A stretch of DNA of 53,080 nucleotides from an uncultured Bacteroidota bacterium. GTDB lineage: Bacteria; Bacteroidota; Bacteroidia; Bacteroidales; UBA12481. This document shows, one piece after another, positions 1 through 10,100 of this stretch (its first letter is position 1; the number at the start of each line of letters is the position of its first letter). The notes under the pieces were generated by a model that made no database searches, had not been told where the DNA came from, and was given only the letters and a program-made list of their open reading frames with translations. The stretch is taken from the NCBI GenBank assembly GCA_903919065.1, contig CAIXHD010000270.1:1-53080 (forward strand), read 5' to 3'. The translations under genes were made by a program, and so were the position numbers.

Positions 1-291
1 GACAAGGAGAAAGAGTTTTTAAAAGTTCTGAAGGCAAAAGGCTGGAAGGTGGAAATCCAGCCGACCGGTTCCTCGTACAAACATGTTCTGCTGGCCGAGG
101 GGATGGCCCATTTATATGCCAAGCCTGGAATTTGCTGGGAATGGGATACGGCACCCGGGCAGATCATTCTGGAAGAGGCAGGAGGTTCAGTGAAACGTAT
201 GGACAACGGGACCCCATTGGTTTACAACAAGGAAAACTTCGCTAATCCCGATCTGATCATGTGGGCTCCGGGGGTATCTATTCCCCTTTGA
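1..291 (+). CDS. cysQ: 3'(2'),5'-bisphosphate nucleotidase CysQ, C-terminal part (5' truncated by window edge)
   Basis: Frame 1 open from base 1; GSSYKHVLLAEGMAHLYAK..WEWDTAPGQIILEEAGG matches the inositol-monophosphatase/CysQ C-terminal signature. Confidence 0.88.
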   Translation, partial: DKEKEFLKVLKAKGWKVEIQPTGSSYKHVLLAEGMAHLYAKPGICWEWDTAPGQIILEEAGGSVKRMDNGTPLVYNKENFANPDLIMWAPGVSIPL

Positions 292-1492
292 GAAAAGAAT
301 CCAGGTACAAAAATGGTTCATTCAGCTGTCCGTCGCGGGTAATGGTTGCCTGATTTACGACGTGACACGGATCCTCGCCGAGTAAGCAAGGGAACACCTT
401 TTCTAACAGGGCACGTGAGAATTCCTGCGAGGCATCGCGGGGCAATTCGCCCGGCAGGTTATCAATCGACATTACGGTAACGGCCTCAGGGTCAGAAAAA
501 GGAGGCATCTCCTGCAACTGGAAACGATCCCAGTCATAAAAAGGATCGGCGATAGTGGTAGCTCTTATTGTAGAAGGTACTGATCCATTTATATCGCAGC
601 TGATATCGGCGATCACCCTGATTTTGAAATCCTTATTTTTCATTTCTTCCGGTTGCCAGAGTTTTGGCGAGGCCGGGTCCCAGAAATGAGCTGCAATGAG
701 CATATCCGTTGAGGAGCTGAAACGTTTGAAACAGGATTTGTAGTCCCATGGATTTTTGCAGAAATGGTCATAATCGAAGGGATTTCCGTTCTTATGCTCA
801 GCATAATGACAGGGATCTATGCGACAGATGACCGGGGAAATCTCCGGATTATTAAGATATTCATCAGGAGATATCAGTGGAATTCCGAGTTTGCCAAGAG
901 TCTCCATGGCGCCCATCGCGACGCGTCCCCCGCCAGTCACTAATATTCTGACATTGGATATATCGAGTTTTTCCAGCTGCTGATCCATCTCAAAGCGGTC
1001 GTGGCATTGATGTGCAGCTGTAAGTTCATATTGCCCTGTTTTCATTCCCCAGGCCATGAGTCCGTTGAAGGCGCCGATGATGCCTGCCCAGCGTCCGAAG
1101 GCTATCAGGCGGCAGTTATTATTATCCTTCAGATATTCATAATCTGCGAGGGTAATATTCTTATCCACAATTTCCTGGAGGAGAAGTTGGTTATAGGCTT
1201 GTTTTTTAGCCACATGAGCGAAGAAGAGGTACTTTTTGCCGGCTATCAGATCCGGAATATGCACTTCTTTCACTCCGATGAGCCAGTCGCAGTCGGAAAG
1301 GTCCTCCTGGAGGGTAATCCCGGCGGCACGGTATTCGTTATCGCTGAAGCATCGCATGTGACTTGGCTGGACAACAATATTCACATCGGGATACCGGGCA
1401 TTTACTTCAGCAGCGGCAGCTGGGGGCAGTGCCACTCTACGATCCGGCGGTATTTTTGTTTCTCGTAGTATTCCGATTTTTATGCGTGTCAT
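278..1492 (-). CDS. NAD(P)-dependent dehydrogenase, alanine dehydrogenase/PNT N-terminal - saccharopine dehydrogenase-like
   Basis: N-term IKIGILRETKIPPDRRVALPP (AlaDh/PNT N-terminal type) plus VRILVTGGGRVAMGAMETLGKLG nucleotide-binding motif; convergent overlap with cysQ. Confidence 0.75.
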   Translation of the reverse strand: MTRIKIGILRETKIPPDRRVALPPAAAAEVNARYPDVNIVVQPSHMRCFSDNEYRAAGITLQEDLSDCDWLIGVKEVHIPDLIAGKKYLFFAHVAKKQAYNQLLLQEIVDKNITLADYEYLKDNNNCRLIAFGRWAGIIGAFNGLMAWGMKTGQYELTAAHQCHDRFEMDQQLEKLDISNVRILVTGGGRVAMGAMETLGKLGIPLISPDEYLNNPEISPVICRIDPCHYAEHKNGNPFDYDHFCKNPWDYKSCFKRFSSSTDMLIAAHFWDPASPKLWQPEEMKNKDFKIRVIADISCDINGSVPSTIRATTIADPFYDWDRFQLQEMPPFSDPEAVTVMSIDNLPGELPRDASQEFSRALLEKVFPCLLGEDPCHVVNQATITRDGQLNEPFLYLDSFLKGE

Positions 1493-1556
1493 TGAAGTGT
1501 ATCCTGTTTTGAGGCTCTGAAAATAGCATTTTTTTGTGTATATTTGCGGGCTTATC

Positions 1557-1954
1557 GGGGCTGACCTGGTTTTGACAGCAAGGTGAACTGGTAGACAAGC
1601 ATGCCGAGCAACGCAAAAACGCTCGTTAATCAGGATTGCAAAATTTCAACTGGCGAATCTAATTACGCTCTCGCCGCTTAATCGAAGTAATAGTAGATTA
1701 AGCATAACTCCCGGCACTAGGTGCTGGGACGGGACATCACGCCGGAGGTCATGACCTGTTCCATCCGGATCCCGTGGTGCTGACTAATACAGGGATAGTT
1801 TCTGCCCCGCCCCGTGGCAGCGATGAAATTCAGGGGATAGGTTCATGATCGGTTGCCGTATACCAGTCATGGAATGAAAACCCAAATCCGGCTAAGCATG
1901 TAGAAACCCTATGGGTTCCTTGTCTGGACGCGGGTTCGATTCCCGCCAGCTCCA
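1557..1954 (+). ncRNA. ssrA: transfer-messenger RNA (tmRNA)
   Basis: 5' GGGGCTGA..., 3' GGTTCGATTCCCGCCAGCTCCA; 5' GGGGCTG pairs with 3' CAGCTCC; internal tag reading frame GGC GAA TCT AAT TAC GCT CTC GCC GCT TAA (GESNYALAA) at 1652-1681. Confidence 0.95.
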
Positions 1955-1978
1955 CAAAAGGACAAAGTAAAAGAAAGC

Positions 1979-2013
1979 AAAAGCCTGTAAGTTCCACACT
2001 TTCAGGCTTTTTT
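1979..2013 (+). terminator. Rho-independent-like hairpin downstream of tmRNA
   Basis: AAAAGCCTG taagttccacacttt CAGGCTTTTTT. Confidence 0.55.
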
Positions 2014-2064
2014 CGTTTTCGAGAAAAGCAAAAGAAAGCAGAAAAACGCAATGTTCGTTGGACG

Positions 2065-2117
2065 AATCGTGGGACCAAAATTTTTGAGGGTCAAGTCCCA
2101 CGATTAGTCCCACGATT
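2065..2117. repeat. One inverted and two direct 11-bp repeats (AATCGTGGGAC / GTCCCACGATT x2)
   Basis: AATCGTGGGAC 2065-2075, GTCCCACGATT 2095-2105 and 2107-2117, between tmRNA and integrase. Confidence 0.8.
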
Positions 2118-2164
2118 TAGGAGGTTTTGCACTGATTTGCAGTGTTTTACAAAACGGTAAATGG

Positions 2165-2199
2165 ACGCTTAAAAGTAGTTTTAACCAAATTTTAAGCGT
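2165..2199 (+). promoter_or_regulatory. Perfect 10-bp inverted repeat abutting the integrase start codon
   Basis: ACGCTTAAAA (2165-2174) ... TTTTAAGCGT (2190-2199), ATG at 2201. Confidence 0.7.
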
Positions 2200-2200
2200 T

Positions 2201-3412
2201 ATGAAAAGAGTAACTTTCAGTGTGTTGTTCTTCATCAAGAAGAAAAAGCTTTTGAAGAACGGTGATGCACGTATCTACGTGAGAATCACAGTAAATAACC
2301 TATCCGTAGACCATGCCACGGCCCGGAATGTTGATCCGGATTACTGGGATTCGGGCCGTGGAAAGAGCAAGTCGAATGATCCGGATGGAAAATCGCTCAA
2401 TCACTATCTGGAACATGTCCGAAAATCGATTTACGATGCGCAGATTAACCTGGAAGACAAGGAGATAGAGGTTACCGCAGAGGCCCTTGGGCAGGAAGTA
2501 TTCGGCCAGAGCCAGATGAGTAAGGGGCTGATGGCTTACTACCAGGAGCACAACGATGAGGTTAAAAAATTGATTGACAGGGAGTTTTCAAGATCTACCT
2601 ACAAAAGGCATGTCACTTCCCGGAATCTTGTTGGACTATACGTGGAACATCGCTATGGAAAAAGCGAGTTCAGCATCCGGATGATCACGGCCGACTTTGT
2701 CCGTGGGTACCAATCCTTCCTTCGTACGGAAAGAAAGTGCAACCACAATTCCACGGTAAAGTACATCCGGAATGTCGGCAAGCTGATCCGCCGGGCCATT
2801 GCTGAGGGCCTCCTGGATAAAGATCCCTTTTTGGGAATCCGCTTCAAGGAAGACCGGGTGGATGTGGAAATCCTGACCAAGAAAGAGTTGGAATCGCTAG
2901 CCGCCAAAGATTTTCAGAACGACCGGCTCAACCAGGTCCGGGATGTATTCCTGTTCTGTTGCTATACCGGACTAGCCTTTATCGACGTCAGCCAGCTGAG
3001 GCAAAAGGAGCTGGTCATCAGAGCCGACGGCAAACTGTGGATCAAGAAAAACCGCAGCAAAACCAAGAATGAGTTCATGGTACCACTGCTTAAAATACCT
3101 ATGGAAATCCTGGGAAAATACGAATACCTAAGGGGAGCAGACGACTCCAAACCCATTTTGCCCGTTTTATCAAACCAGAAATATAACTCCTACCTGAAGG
3201 AAATCGCCGACCGCTGTGATATCAAAAAGAACCTGACCACCCATACAGCCCGGCACACTTTTGCGACCACGGTGACTTTGACCAATGGCATTTCCATTGA
3301 GACGGTATCGAAAATGCTGGGGCACTCTTCCATTACCATGACACAGCGATACGCCAAGGTGATCGAGGAAAAAATCGGGAAGGAGATGGGAACACTGAAA
3401 GACCTGATGTAG
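2201..3412 (+). CDS. Tyrosine-type site-specific recombinase/integrase
   Basis: C-terminal HTARHTFATT...ETVSKMLGHSSITMTQRYAKV; adjacent to tmRNA 3' end. Confidence 0.95.
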   Translation: MKRVTFSVLFFIKKKKLLKNGDARIYVRITVNNLSVDHATARNVDPDYWDSGRGKSKSNDPDGKSLNHYLEHVRKSIYDAQINLEDKEIEVTAEALGQEVFGQSQMSKGLMAYYQEHNDEVKKLIDREFSRSTYKRHVTSRNLVGLYVEHRYGKSEFSIRMITADFVRGYQSFLRTERKCNHNSTVKYIRNVGKLIRRAIAEGLLDKDPFLGIRFKEDRVDVEILTKKELESLAAKDFQNDRLNQVRDVFLFCCYTGLAFIDVSQLRQKELVIRADGKLWIKKNRSKTKNEFMVPLLKIPMEILGKYEYLRGADDSKPILPVLSNQKYNSYLKEIADRCDIKKNLTTHTARHTFATTVTLTNGISIETVSKMLGHSSITMTQRYAKVIEEKIGKEMGTLKDLM

Positions 3413-3436
3413 GGTTACTGACCGACTGGAAAAATC

Positions 3437-3477
3437 AAAGGCTGAGACGGGCCTTTTTCTGCCACTTCTCAGCCTTT
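3437..3477. terminator. Hairpin between convergent integrase and HTH gene
   Basis: AAAGGCTGAGA (3437-3447) / TCTCAGCCTTT (3467-3477). Confidence 0.6.
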
Positions 3478-3498
3478 GTTATCGTGACTGTTCAACCA

Positions 3499-3843
3499 TT
3501 ATGGCTGAACAGACAGGTTCTGTTCCAGAAGTTTTTCCACATCCGAAGCCCGGTAGAAAAATTTACCACCCAACTTCGAAAAGGGCAAAATTCCCTTATC
3601 ACGATAACTTTGCAACGTACGAGGGCTGATCCTCAGCAGCTGTTTAACCTCCTGGTTATCCAGCCACCGTTCTTTCATCCCAAAGTTCGTGCATCGATTC
3701 TCCAGGCTCCTCAGCAGTTTTTCAATCCGCTTTTCGAAGGCCTGGAACTCAGCTAAAGTCAACATATATATATTGTATCCGCCAACTCCTAAAAGTTTTA
3801 AGACAGAGTGGCCAAAAACCGATGAAAAATATTCTCTAATCAT
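3499..3843 (-). CDS. Helix-turn-helix (excisionase/MerR-like, HTH_17 type) protein
   Basis: WLDNQEVKQLLRISPRTLQSYRDKGILPFSKLGGKFFYRASDVEKLLEQ. Confidence 0.85.
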   Translation of the reverse strand: MIREYFSSVFGHSVLKLLGVGGYNIYMLTLAEFQAFEKRIEKLLRSLENRCTNFGMKERWLDNQEVKQLLRISPRTLQSYRDKGILPFSKLGGKFFYRASDVEKLLEQNLSVQP

Positions 3844-4625
3844 TGTAAGTCAGATCCACTATTGGGTAATAACAATTTATGCATGAACTGGACAGGACGA
3901 TCAAAGTAAGTTACCCGGCCATCAGTCGACGCCCAGGTGATTCGTTCATACCCATTCCGCCATATCAGATCCAGCAGGACGGTTACTTTATCATTATCTC
4001 CGGCTAATTCAAAAAGGCCGGGCTCCCTACCCTCACCTAAGGCTATAGTTACCGACTTTAATTTATCAGCATGAAGAAGGCTGATCACCTCAGCCTCCGG
4101 GGCTGTCAATACTGAAAGTTCAGATAGCACCACAGCATCAATCTTTCGGAAAGAATCAAGCATCACTTCTGTCAGAGAAACGCAAAGGAATGTTTTCGAC
4201 AACAGATCATGCCTGAAAAAGAAACCCATCGACTGGTCTGCCTTATCCAGGTCGACCGATTTGACTGTGCCATCATGGGTAAGAATAATTACGAATTTTG
4301 ACCGGGTCAGTATGGTATGCATAACCATGCTGGTCAGGCTTGAAATTTTGGTTGCAAAGTTCTCTATACAGATCGCTTCCCTGACCTGCCGGATCATCTC
4401 CAGGGGAATTTCGAAACTCCTGAGATGAGCGACGATTCTCAGCCAGAGGATTTCAATGTAACTGAGCCGTCTCCATTTCCCTTCCTGAAATTCACCGATC
4501 ATCAAACCCTCATGGCCCCAGTGGGTAATATTGCGATGCTTAACCTCTGTATCCCTGATGGTGAAACGGGGCTTTTGCAGTTCCGTTAAAAGGGGGTCAA
4601 TTTGATCATGTCCAGTGGTATTCAT
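3840..4625 (-). CDS. Hypothetical protein with MerR-like N-terminal region
   Basis: 261 aa ORF overlapping the HTH gene by 4 bp (coupled); GEFQEGKWRRLSYIEILWLRIVAHLRSFEIPLEMIRQVRE resembles a MerR-like HTH. Confidence 0.6.
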   Translation of the reverse strand: MNTTGHDQIDPLLTELQKPRFTIRDTEVKHRNITHWGHEGLMIGEFQEGKWRRLSYIEILWLRIVAHLRSFEIPLEMIRQVREAICIENFATKISSLTSMVMHTILTRSKFVIILTHDGTVKSVDLDKADQSMGFFFRHDLLSKTFLCVSLTEVMLDSFRKIDAVVLSELSVLTAPEAEVISLLHADKLKSVTIALGEGREPGLFELAGDNDKVTVLLDLIWRNGYERITWASTDGRVTYFDRPVQFMHKLLLPNSGSDLQ

Positions 4626-4709
4626 AATTTTATCCGATCATTGTATATTTTTTTTCTTGCAATTCGTTCCCAAGTGTAATATTTATATTTAACTTTACCA
4701 AAAATATTC

Positions 4710-5162
4710 ATGATTATTATGGAAACAGGTAATCCAAAACCAGGTTCGAATTGTATAACCGCCATGATGTTAGGGAGACCCGACTCTACCCCACCGGTAA
4801 AAATCAGGCAAAAAACATGTCTCTGGTGCGGCAAGGAGCTGATCGGCCCCAGCTATAAAAAGTTTTGTGATGCCAGGTGCCACGACCGATATAATAACGA
4901 CAGGAAAGCAGCGAGGCGAGCTGAATGGAATATAATAAACGGTCCAATTGCCCAGAACGATAAATTCCTTGAGCAGATGTTCAAAAAATACCCCGACAAG
5001 GATTGGCCATTAATTCACCTTGAGAATCCGGCATTTGACGGTAAAGCTCGATGCGACCGCATCATAGATACGCGATCAGAATTTGAAGGCCGGCGCTACT
5101 TAAGATATAGCATCCACGAGAACCCATCAGCTAAAACATTCAAAATTCTAAAACATGAATAG
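4710..5162 (+). CDS. Hypothetical zinc-ribbon-containing protein
   Basis: CLWCGKELIGPSYKKFCDARCHDRYNNDRKAARR (CX2C...CX3C); start uncertain. Confidence 0.55.
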   Translation: MIIMETGNPKPGSNCITAMMLGRPDSTPPVKIRQKTCLWCGKELIGPSYKKFCDARCHDRYNNDRKAARRAEWNIINGPIAQNDKFLEQMFKKYPDKDWPLIHLENPAFDGKARCDRIIDTRSEFEGRRYLRYSIHENPSAKTFKILKHE

Positions 5163-5358
5163 TGTTACATACAACTTCGTCCATCCGGAAGAATTCGACA
5201 ACTTCATCCCGGAGGCAACCCGGGAGAGGCAAACCCGGAACGCCCAAACAGTAGTTCTTGTCATCACCGCTGGCATAATCGTTGCCGGAATTGGCTACAT
5301 ATATTATCGATGGTGGCAGGACCAGCAAGAAAAAGAATCTCAGATCAGACGGCAGTGA
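5155..5358 (+). CDS. Small membrane protein
   Basis: 67 aa, one hydrophobic stretch VVLVITAGIIVAGIGYIYY, overlaps the preceding ORF by 8 bp. Confidence 0.5.
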   Translation: MNSVTYNFVHPEEFDNFIPEATRERQTRNAQTVVLVITAGIIVAGIGYIYYRWWQDQQEKESQIRRQ

Positions 5359-5375
5359 ACCTGCCGTTTTTTTTT
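5349..5375 (+). terminator. Rho-independent terminator
   Basis: ACGGCAG tgaac CTGCCGT followed by a T run. Confidence 0.75.
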
Positions 5376-5384
5376 CGCCGTTTC

Positions 5385-5545
5385 ATGACCCGTGTGCACC
5401 CGGGTCGCCCTGATACACTCTGAAAATATGCTGAAAACGATAGCGCGACAACCCGAGTAACCCCGGGTAAACACGTTTCATAATCAACACTCGTATCAGG
5501 TAACCCTGGGGCTACACGGGTTAACACGGGGTTACATGCATCTTT
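5385..5545. repeat. GC-rich intergenic patch with interleaved imperfect repeats
   Basis: cgtgtgcacccgggt near-inverted to ccccgggtaaacacg; ctgatac/gtatcag; repeated ggtaaccc/taacccc-type words. Confidence 0.5.
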
Positions 5546-5572
5546 TAAGCTGATTATCTTATCGTTAAAACA

Positions 5573-5722
5573 ATGAGCTATATCCGATCTCAATTTAAGG
5601 AAGAGCTTCTATGGGGTTCATATGTCAGGGGAGATCGAAACTTGAATAATTATTACAGGGTGCGGCAAATTCAAGCTTTAGAAAATCAGCAAACCAGGTT
5701 TTTCGACAGGTACCTTTACTGA
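5573..5722 (+). CDS. Possible small protein (49 aa) or relic
   Basis: ATG AGC TAT ATC ... TAC TGA = MSYIRSQFKEELLWGSYVRGDRNLNNYYRVRQIQALENQQTRFFDRYLY; below the supplied ORF cutoff. Confidence 0.35.
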   Translation: MSYIRSQFKEELLWGSYVRGDRNLNNYYRVRQIQALENQQTRFFDRYLY

Positions 5723-5878
5723 GTAATTCTTTTGTTGGAAGAAATGTGGAATAATATAAAACCGAAGCCAAGCTAACCACCGCAATTATTACCTTTAAGA
5801 AGTTGTGGAAATCTCTTGAACCTGACAGAAAGAAGATCACGGAAATTCAGAAGAACTAAATAGAAACACCTTAAGTAT

Positions 5879-7108
5879 ATGAGAATACTTCATACTTCAG
5901 ACTGGCATCTGGGCCGGTCACTTTATGATCGAAAACGAGACGATGAATTCAGCGAATTCCTTAACTGGTTGACCGCATTCATCAAGGAAAAGATGGTTGA
6001 TGTATTATTAGTTTCAGGAGATATTTTCGACTCGACCGTGCCAAGCAATCATGTTCAGAAGCAATATTATCAATTTCTTAGCAGCTTAATGAAGTCTTGC
6101 TGCCGACACATTATCATTACCGGAGGCAACCATGACTCGCCCACCCAGTTAAACGCTCCTTCCGAACTACTGAAGGGATTCAATATATATGTTGTGGGCG
6201 CAGTGAACGGGAAAAACGTCAGGGACGAAATAATAACCCTCAAGGACACTGCCGGCAAACCTGAGCTGATTGTTTGCGCAGTACCCTATTTACGTGACAA
6301 GGATATAAGAACCGTTGAAGCCGGAGAATCAATTGAAGACAAAGCAAGCAAGCTTATTGAAGGCATAACAGGTCATTATCAAGAAATTGGGAGAATTGCT
6401 GCGGAGGAGAAGCTAATTAACGGCGGTATCCCAGTTATCGCTATGGGACATCTGTTTACTACAGGCGGATGTACCACTGAAGGCGATGGTGTCAGGGAAC
6501 TATACGTTGGAACGCTGGCGCATGTGGGCGCCGATATTTTCCCTGCCTGTTTTGATTATGTGGCACTGGGTCACCTCCACCTGGCCCAGCCGGCTGGAGA
6601 CCTCAATCACATCCGATACTCGGGCTCACCCATACCGATGAGTTTTGGCGAAGCAGATCAAGAAAAGAAAGTGATTCTTGCAGATTTCGAACCTGCTGAA
6701 GTAACAATAACCGAGTACCCTATACCATGTTTTCAGCAATTGGTTAGCATTTCGGGCGATGAAGATTTAATCGCCGCTTCAATCACAAAGCTGAAGGAAG
6801 AAGATAGCACAGCCTGGTTGCAGGTCGATTATATAGGAAAGCTTACTTCATCAGAAATTAATCAAAAAATTTCAGATATAGTTGATGGCTCTAAAATGGA
6901 AGTACGCCGAATAAAAAACCGGAGAGTCGCTGATAAGGTACTTAATCGTGAACATGATCTGGAAACTTTGGATAGTCTGGGATTGAATGATGTATTTGCA
7001 AGGTGCCTGGATGCACATGAAAAGACCGGTGAAGAGAGAGAAGGTTTGCTCAGGACTTTTGAGGAACTTATCCAGTCATTCAATGAGAAAGATGTAAACG
7101 CGCAGTAA
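5879..7108 (+). CDS. sbcD: DNA double-strand-break repair nuclease subunit SbcD (Mre11-like)
   Basis: MRILHTSDWHLGRSL...DVLLVSGDIFDS...ITGGNHDSP...YVALGHLHLAQ. Confidence 0.95.
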   Translation: MRILHTSDWHLGRSLYDRKRDDEFSEFLNWLTAFIKEKMVDVLLVSGDIFDSTVPSNHVQKQYYQFLSSLMKSCCRHIIITGGNHDSPTQLNAPSELLKGFNIYVVGAVNGKNVRDEIITLKDTAGKPELIVCAVPYLRDKDIRTVEAGESIEDKASKLIEGITGHYQEIGRIAAEEKLINGGIPVIAMGHLFTTGGCTTEGDGVRELYVGTLAHVGADIFPACFDYVALGHLHLAQPAGDLNHIRYSGSPIPMSFGEADQEKKVILADFEPAEVTITEYPIPCFQQLVSISGDEDLIAASITKLKEEDSTAWLQVDYIGKLTSSEINQKISDIVDGSKMEVRRIKNRRVADKVLNREHDLETLDSLGLNDVFARCLDAHEKTGEEREGLLRTFEELIQSFNEKDVNAQ

Positions 7109-7118
7109 TCTAAGAATT

Positions 7119-10100
7119 ATGAAAATACTTCAAATCCGCTTCCAAAACCTTAATTCATTATTTGGAGAATGGGAAATCGACCTAACCAATTCCAAATATA
7201 CCACAGAAGGTGTTTTTGCCATCACGGGGCCAACCGGTGCCGGTAAGTCAACTATTCTTGATGCAATTTGCCTTGCTATATACGGGCGCACACCACGGCT
7301 GGACAGTATCACCAATAAAAGTAATGAGATAATGTCCCAAAATACAGCTGTCTGTTTTGCCGAGGTCGTTTTCGAAACGCAAAAGGGAACTTATCGCTGT
7401 CATTGGAGCCAGAATCGAGCACGGGGCGGTCCCGAAGGAGAGCTGCAACAACCAAAGCACGAGATTTCAGATGTTTCAACCAAAGAAATACTTGCCAGTC
7501 AACTAACAAAAACGAAAAATGAAGTAGAAAGATTGACGGGGATGGATTATGGCCGATTCACACAGTCGATGTTGCTCGCTCAGGGTGGATTTGATGAGTT
7601 TTTGAAAGCTGATCCAAAAAATCGTGCCCCAATACTGGAGCAAATAACCGGAACTCAAATATACAGCGACCTATCGATGCATGCTTTCGACCGGCAAAGA
7701 GAGGAGCTAAGAATCCTTGATGGATTAAAAGAGTCAACCAGCGGCATCATTCTACTGAGTGTAGTGGAAGAAGCCCAAATCATGAGTGACCTTGAGTTAA
7801 ATAAACAAGATGAAGGTCGACTTCAGTCTATATTGGCAACTTTAAATTCAGCAATTCTCTGGTTGGAAACGATATCAAAACTAACAAATGAACTTGAAGG
7901 ATTAAAAATTAGCCAGGAATTACTTACCAAAGAAGCTGAAGAGTTTTCCGAAGATCGCAGAAAATGGGAAGGGGCTGTTCAAGCCCACAACCTGGAAGGT
8001 GAATATGAAAAGCTGAGCAGTAAGCGGTCACAGCAGACTAAAGACACTAATGAACTTAATGCCACGAAAGAGCAATTGCCCTTGATGGATCAAGAAATCT
8101 TATCTGCCGCGGATAAACAATCTGTAAAAAGAGATGAACTAAAAAGGATCCGGGGAAGCGCTATTCTTGAAAGGGAAGTCATTACACAGGTCCGCAGCCT
8201 TGATACCCGCATAGCCGAAAAAAGATTAGCACTTTCAATTACTCTGGCAGCTCAATTAACAGCAGCTGAGCAAAAAATTCAGACACAACAAACTCTTCTT
8301 ACTGAGCAAAACCACCAGACTGATTCAATTAATGAACTTGATGCTTTGAAGGAATACTTCAAAGAAAACAGTCAGGATGAAGAATTAGGCAGCAAGCTGG
8401 CACCCATTCAGGAGGCTGCTGCTAACATGGGTAATGCAAGAAATAACCTGATTGCTGCTGAAAATAATTTGAATCTTGCCGTAAATTTTCAGGCTGGATT
8501 ATCAGCAAAAGTCTCCGACAAGAAAGGGCTGTTCGAGAGCTTGGAAGCAAGGCATGAAGCGGCACGCATTGAGTTAATTAACAGCCAGGAGGCTGTCAAA
8601 ACATTACTTGGAGAGAAATCGCTCGGGGAATACAGGACCGAAAAGGATTCCTTATTAATAGAAATGGCCCTTCTTCAGAGAATTGCCAGCCTTGAAGAAC
8701 AACGAAAGATTCTTCAAGACAATAAGCCATGTCCGTTGTGTGGGTCTTTGGACCATCCTTTTGCAAAGGGGAACATCCCTGCACCCGATAAGGTGCAGAA
8801 CCGTATCAATGGACTGAACGATTTAATTGAGCAATGCGAGATACTGATTTTGGAATCGGAAAAAAGAAATACAGCCTTTAATGCGCTTAATACAGAGGCA
8901 ATTCTTGCAAAAGCACAGCTTGATACGGACAATGGGTTACTAACCACAGCCATAGAAAATACGGATTATCTGAGTCAACAGAAAAAGATCATAAATGAAA
9001 TTTATACAAACCTCACAAACAATCTCTTAACCCAACTGAAACCATTTGGGATACAGGTTATCCCTAATGAAGACGCCAGTCTAATCTTAGAAACGCTACA
9101 GGAAAGGATTAAAAGGTGGCAGGATGAAAAGGCCAAATCAGTGGTAATCAATGATACCATCGGGGAAATCAGTATAAGGATTGCCGGGTTAAAAGCAACT
9201 CTGCATGGATTTGAGGAAAAAGTAAAAGAATTAGCTCAAAGTATTGAGGACCATACGTTGGAGCTCAATACAATGGTCAGCCAACGGAGCGATCTCTATG
9301 GAGCGAAGGATCCTAATATTGAGGATATGGCGATCACTGAAAGAATTAACCTAGCGGCAGAAGCAGAAACGAATTCAACAATTGCTTATAACAACCTGGT
9401 CCAGAAAAAAGAGTTTATCGAGGGCAGGATAGTTGAACTCAAAAATGCAATTGCAATCAGGCTTATTGATCTTGACATGGAAGAACCGGCCTTTATCTCA
9501 TCATTAAAAATTACCGGGTTCGAAAGTGAAACAGATTTTTGCAATGCGCGTTTGTCACAAGAAGATCGAAACCGCCTTGGGGAGAATGCACTAAAACTTG
9601 AAAAAAGACAGGAAGAGATTAATACCCGCCGAAACGACCGCGAAAGCATTTTAGTCCAGGAAAAAGCAAAAGCCTTAACAGAGGAACAAATGGTTGACCT
9701 TATCGGGAAAGCAGAAGAGGCTAATGAACAACTCAGGCTAATTCTTGAGGCAATCGGTGCAAATAATCAGAAACTTACAACGCAGACTGCTGCTAAAATA
9801 CTTTATGAGGAAAAACAGCAGCTCATCGAAGCTCAAATGATCGAATTTAAGAAATGGGATTCACTAAATAACCTTATTGGTGCCAGGGATGGAGCCAGAT
9901 TCCAAAAATTTGCTCAGGGCCTGACTTTCGAAATTATGATCTCTCATGCTAACCGACAACTATGCCGCCTTACCGACCGTTATCTTTTGGTCCAGGATAC
10001 CGCTGTTCCGCTTGAATTAAATGTGATAGACAATTACCAGGCAGGTCAGGTACGCTCGATAAAGAATCTTTCCGGAGGAGAGTCTTTCATCGTCAGCCTG

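Noticed and set aside
1001-1468. 155-aa plus-strand ORF
   Set aside because: Fully antisense to the well-supported dehydrogenase gene 278-1492; no protein-like motifs
1830-2113. Minus-strand ORFs 1830-2078 and 1892-2113
   Set aside because: Overlap the tmRNA 3' half and att region; translation reflects the RNA gene and repeats
5345-5593. 82-aa minus ORF
   Set aside because: Spans the terminator and GC-rich repeat patch; PG-TRV-like repeats are explained by the DNA repeats
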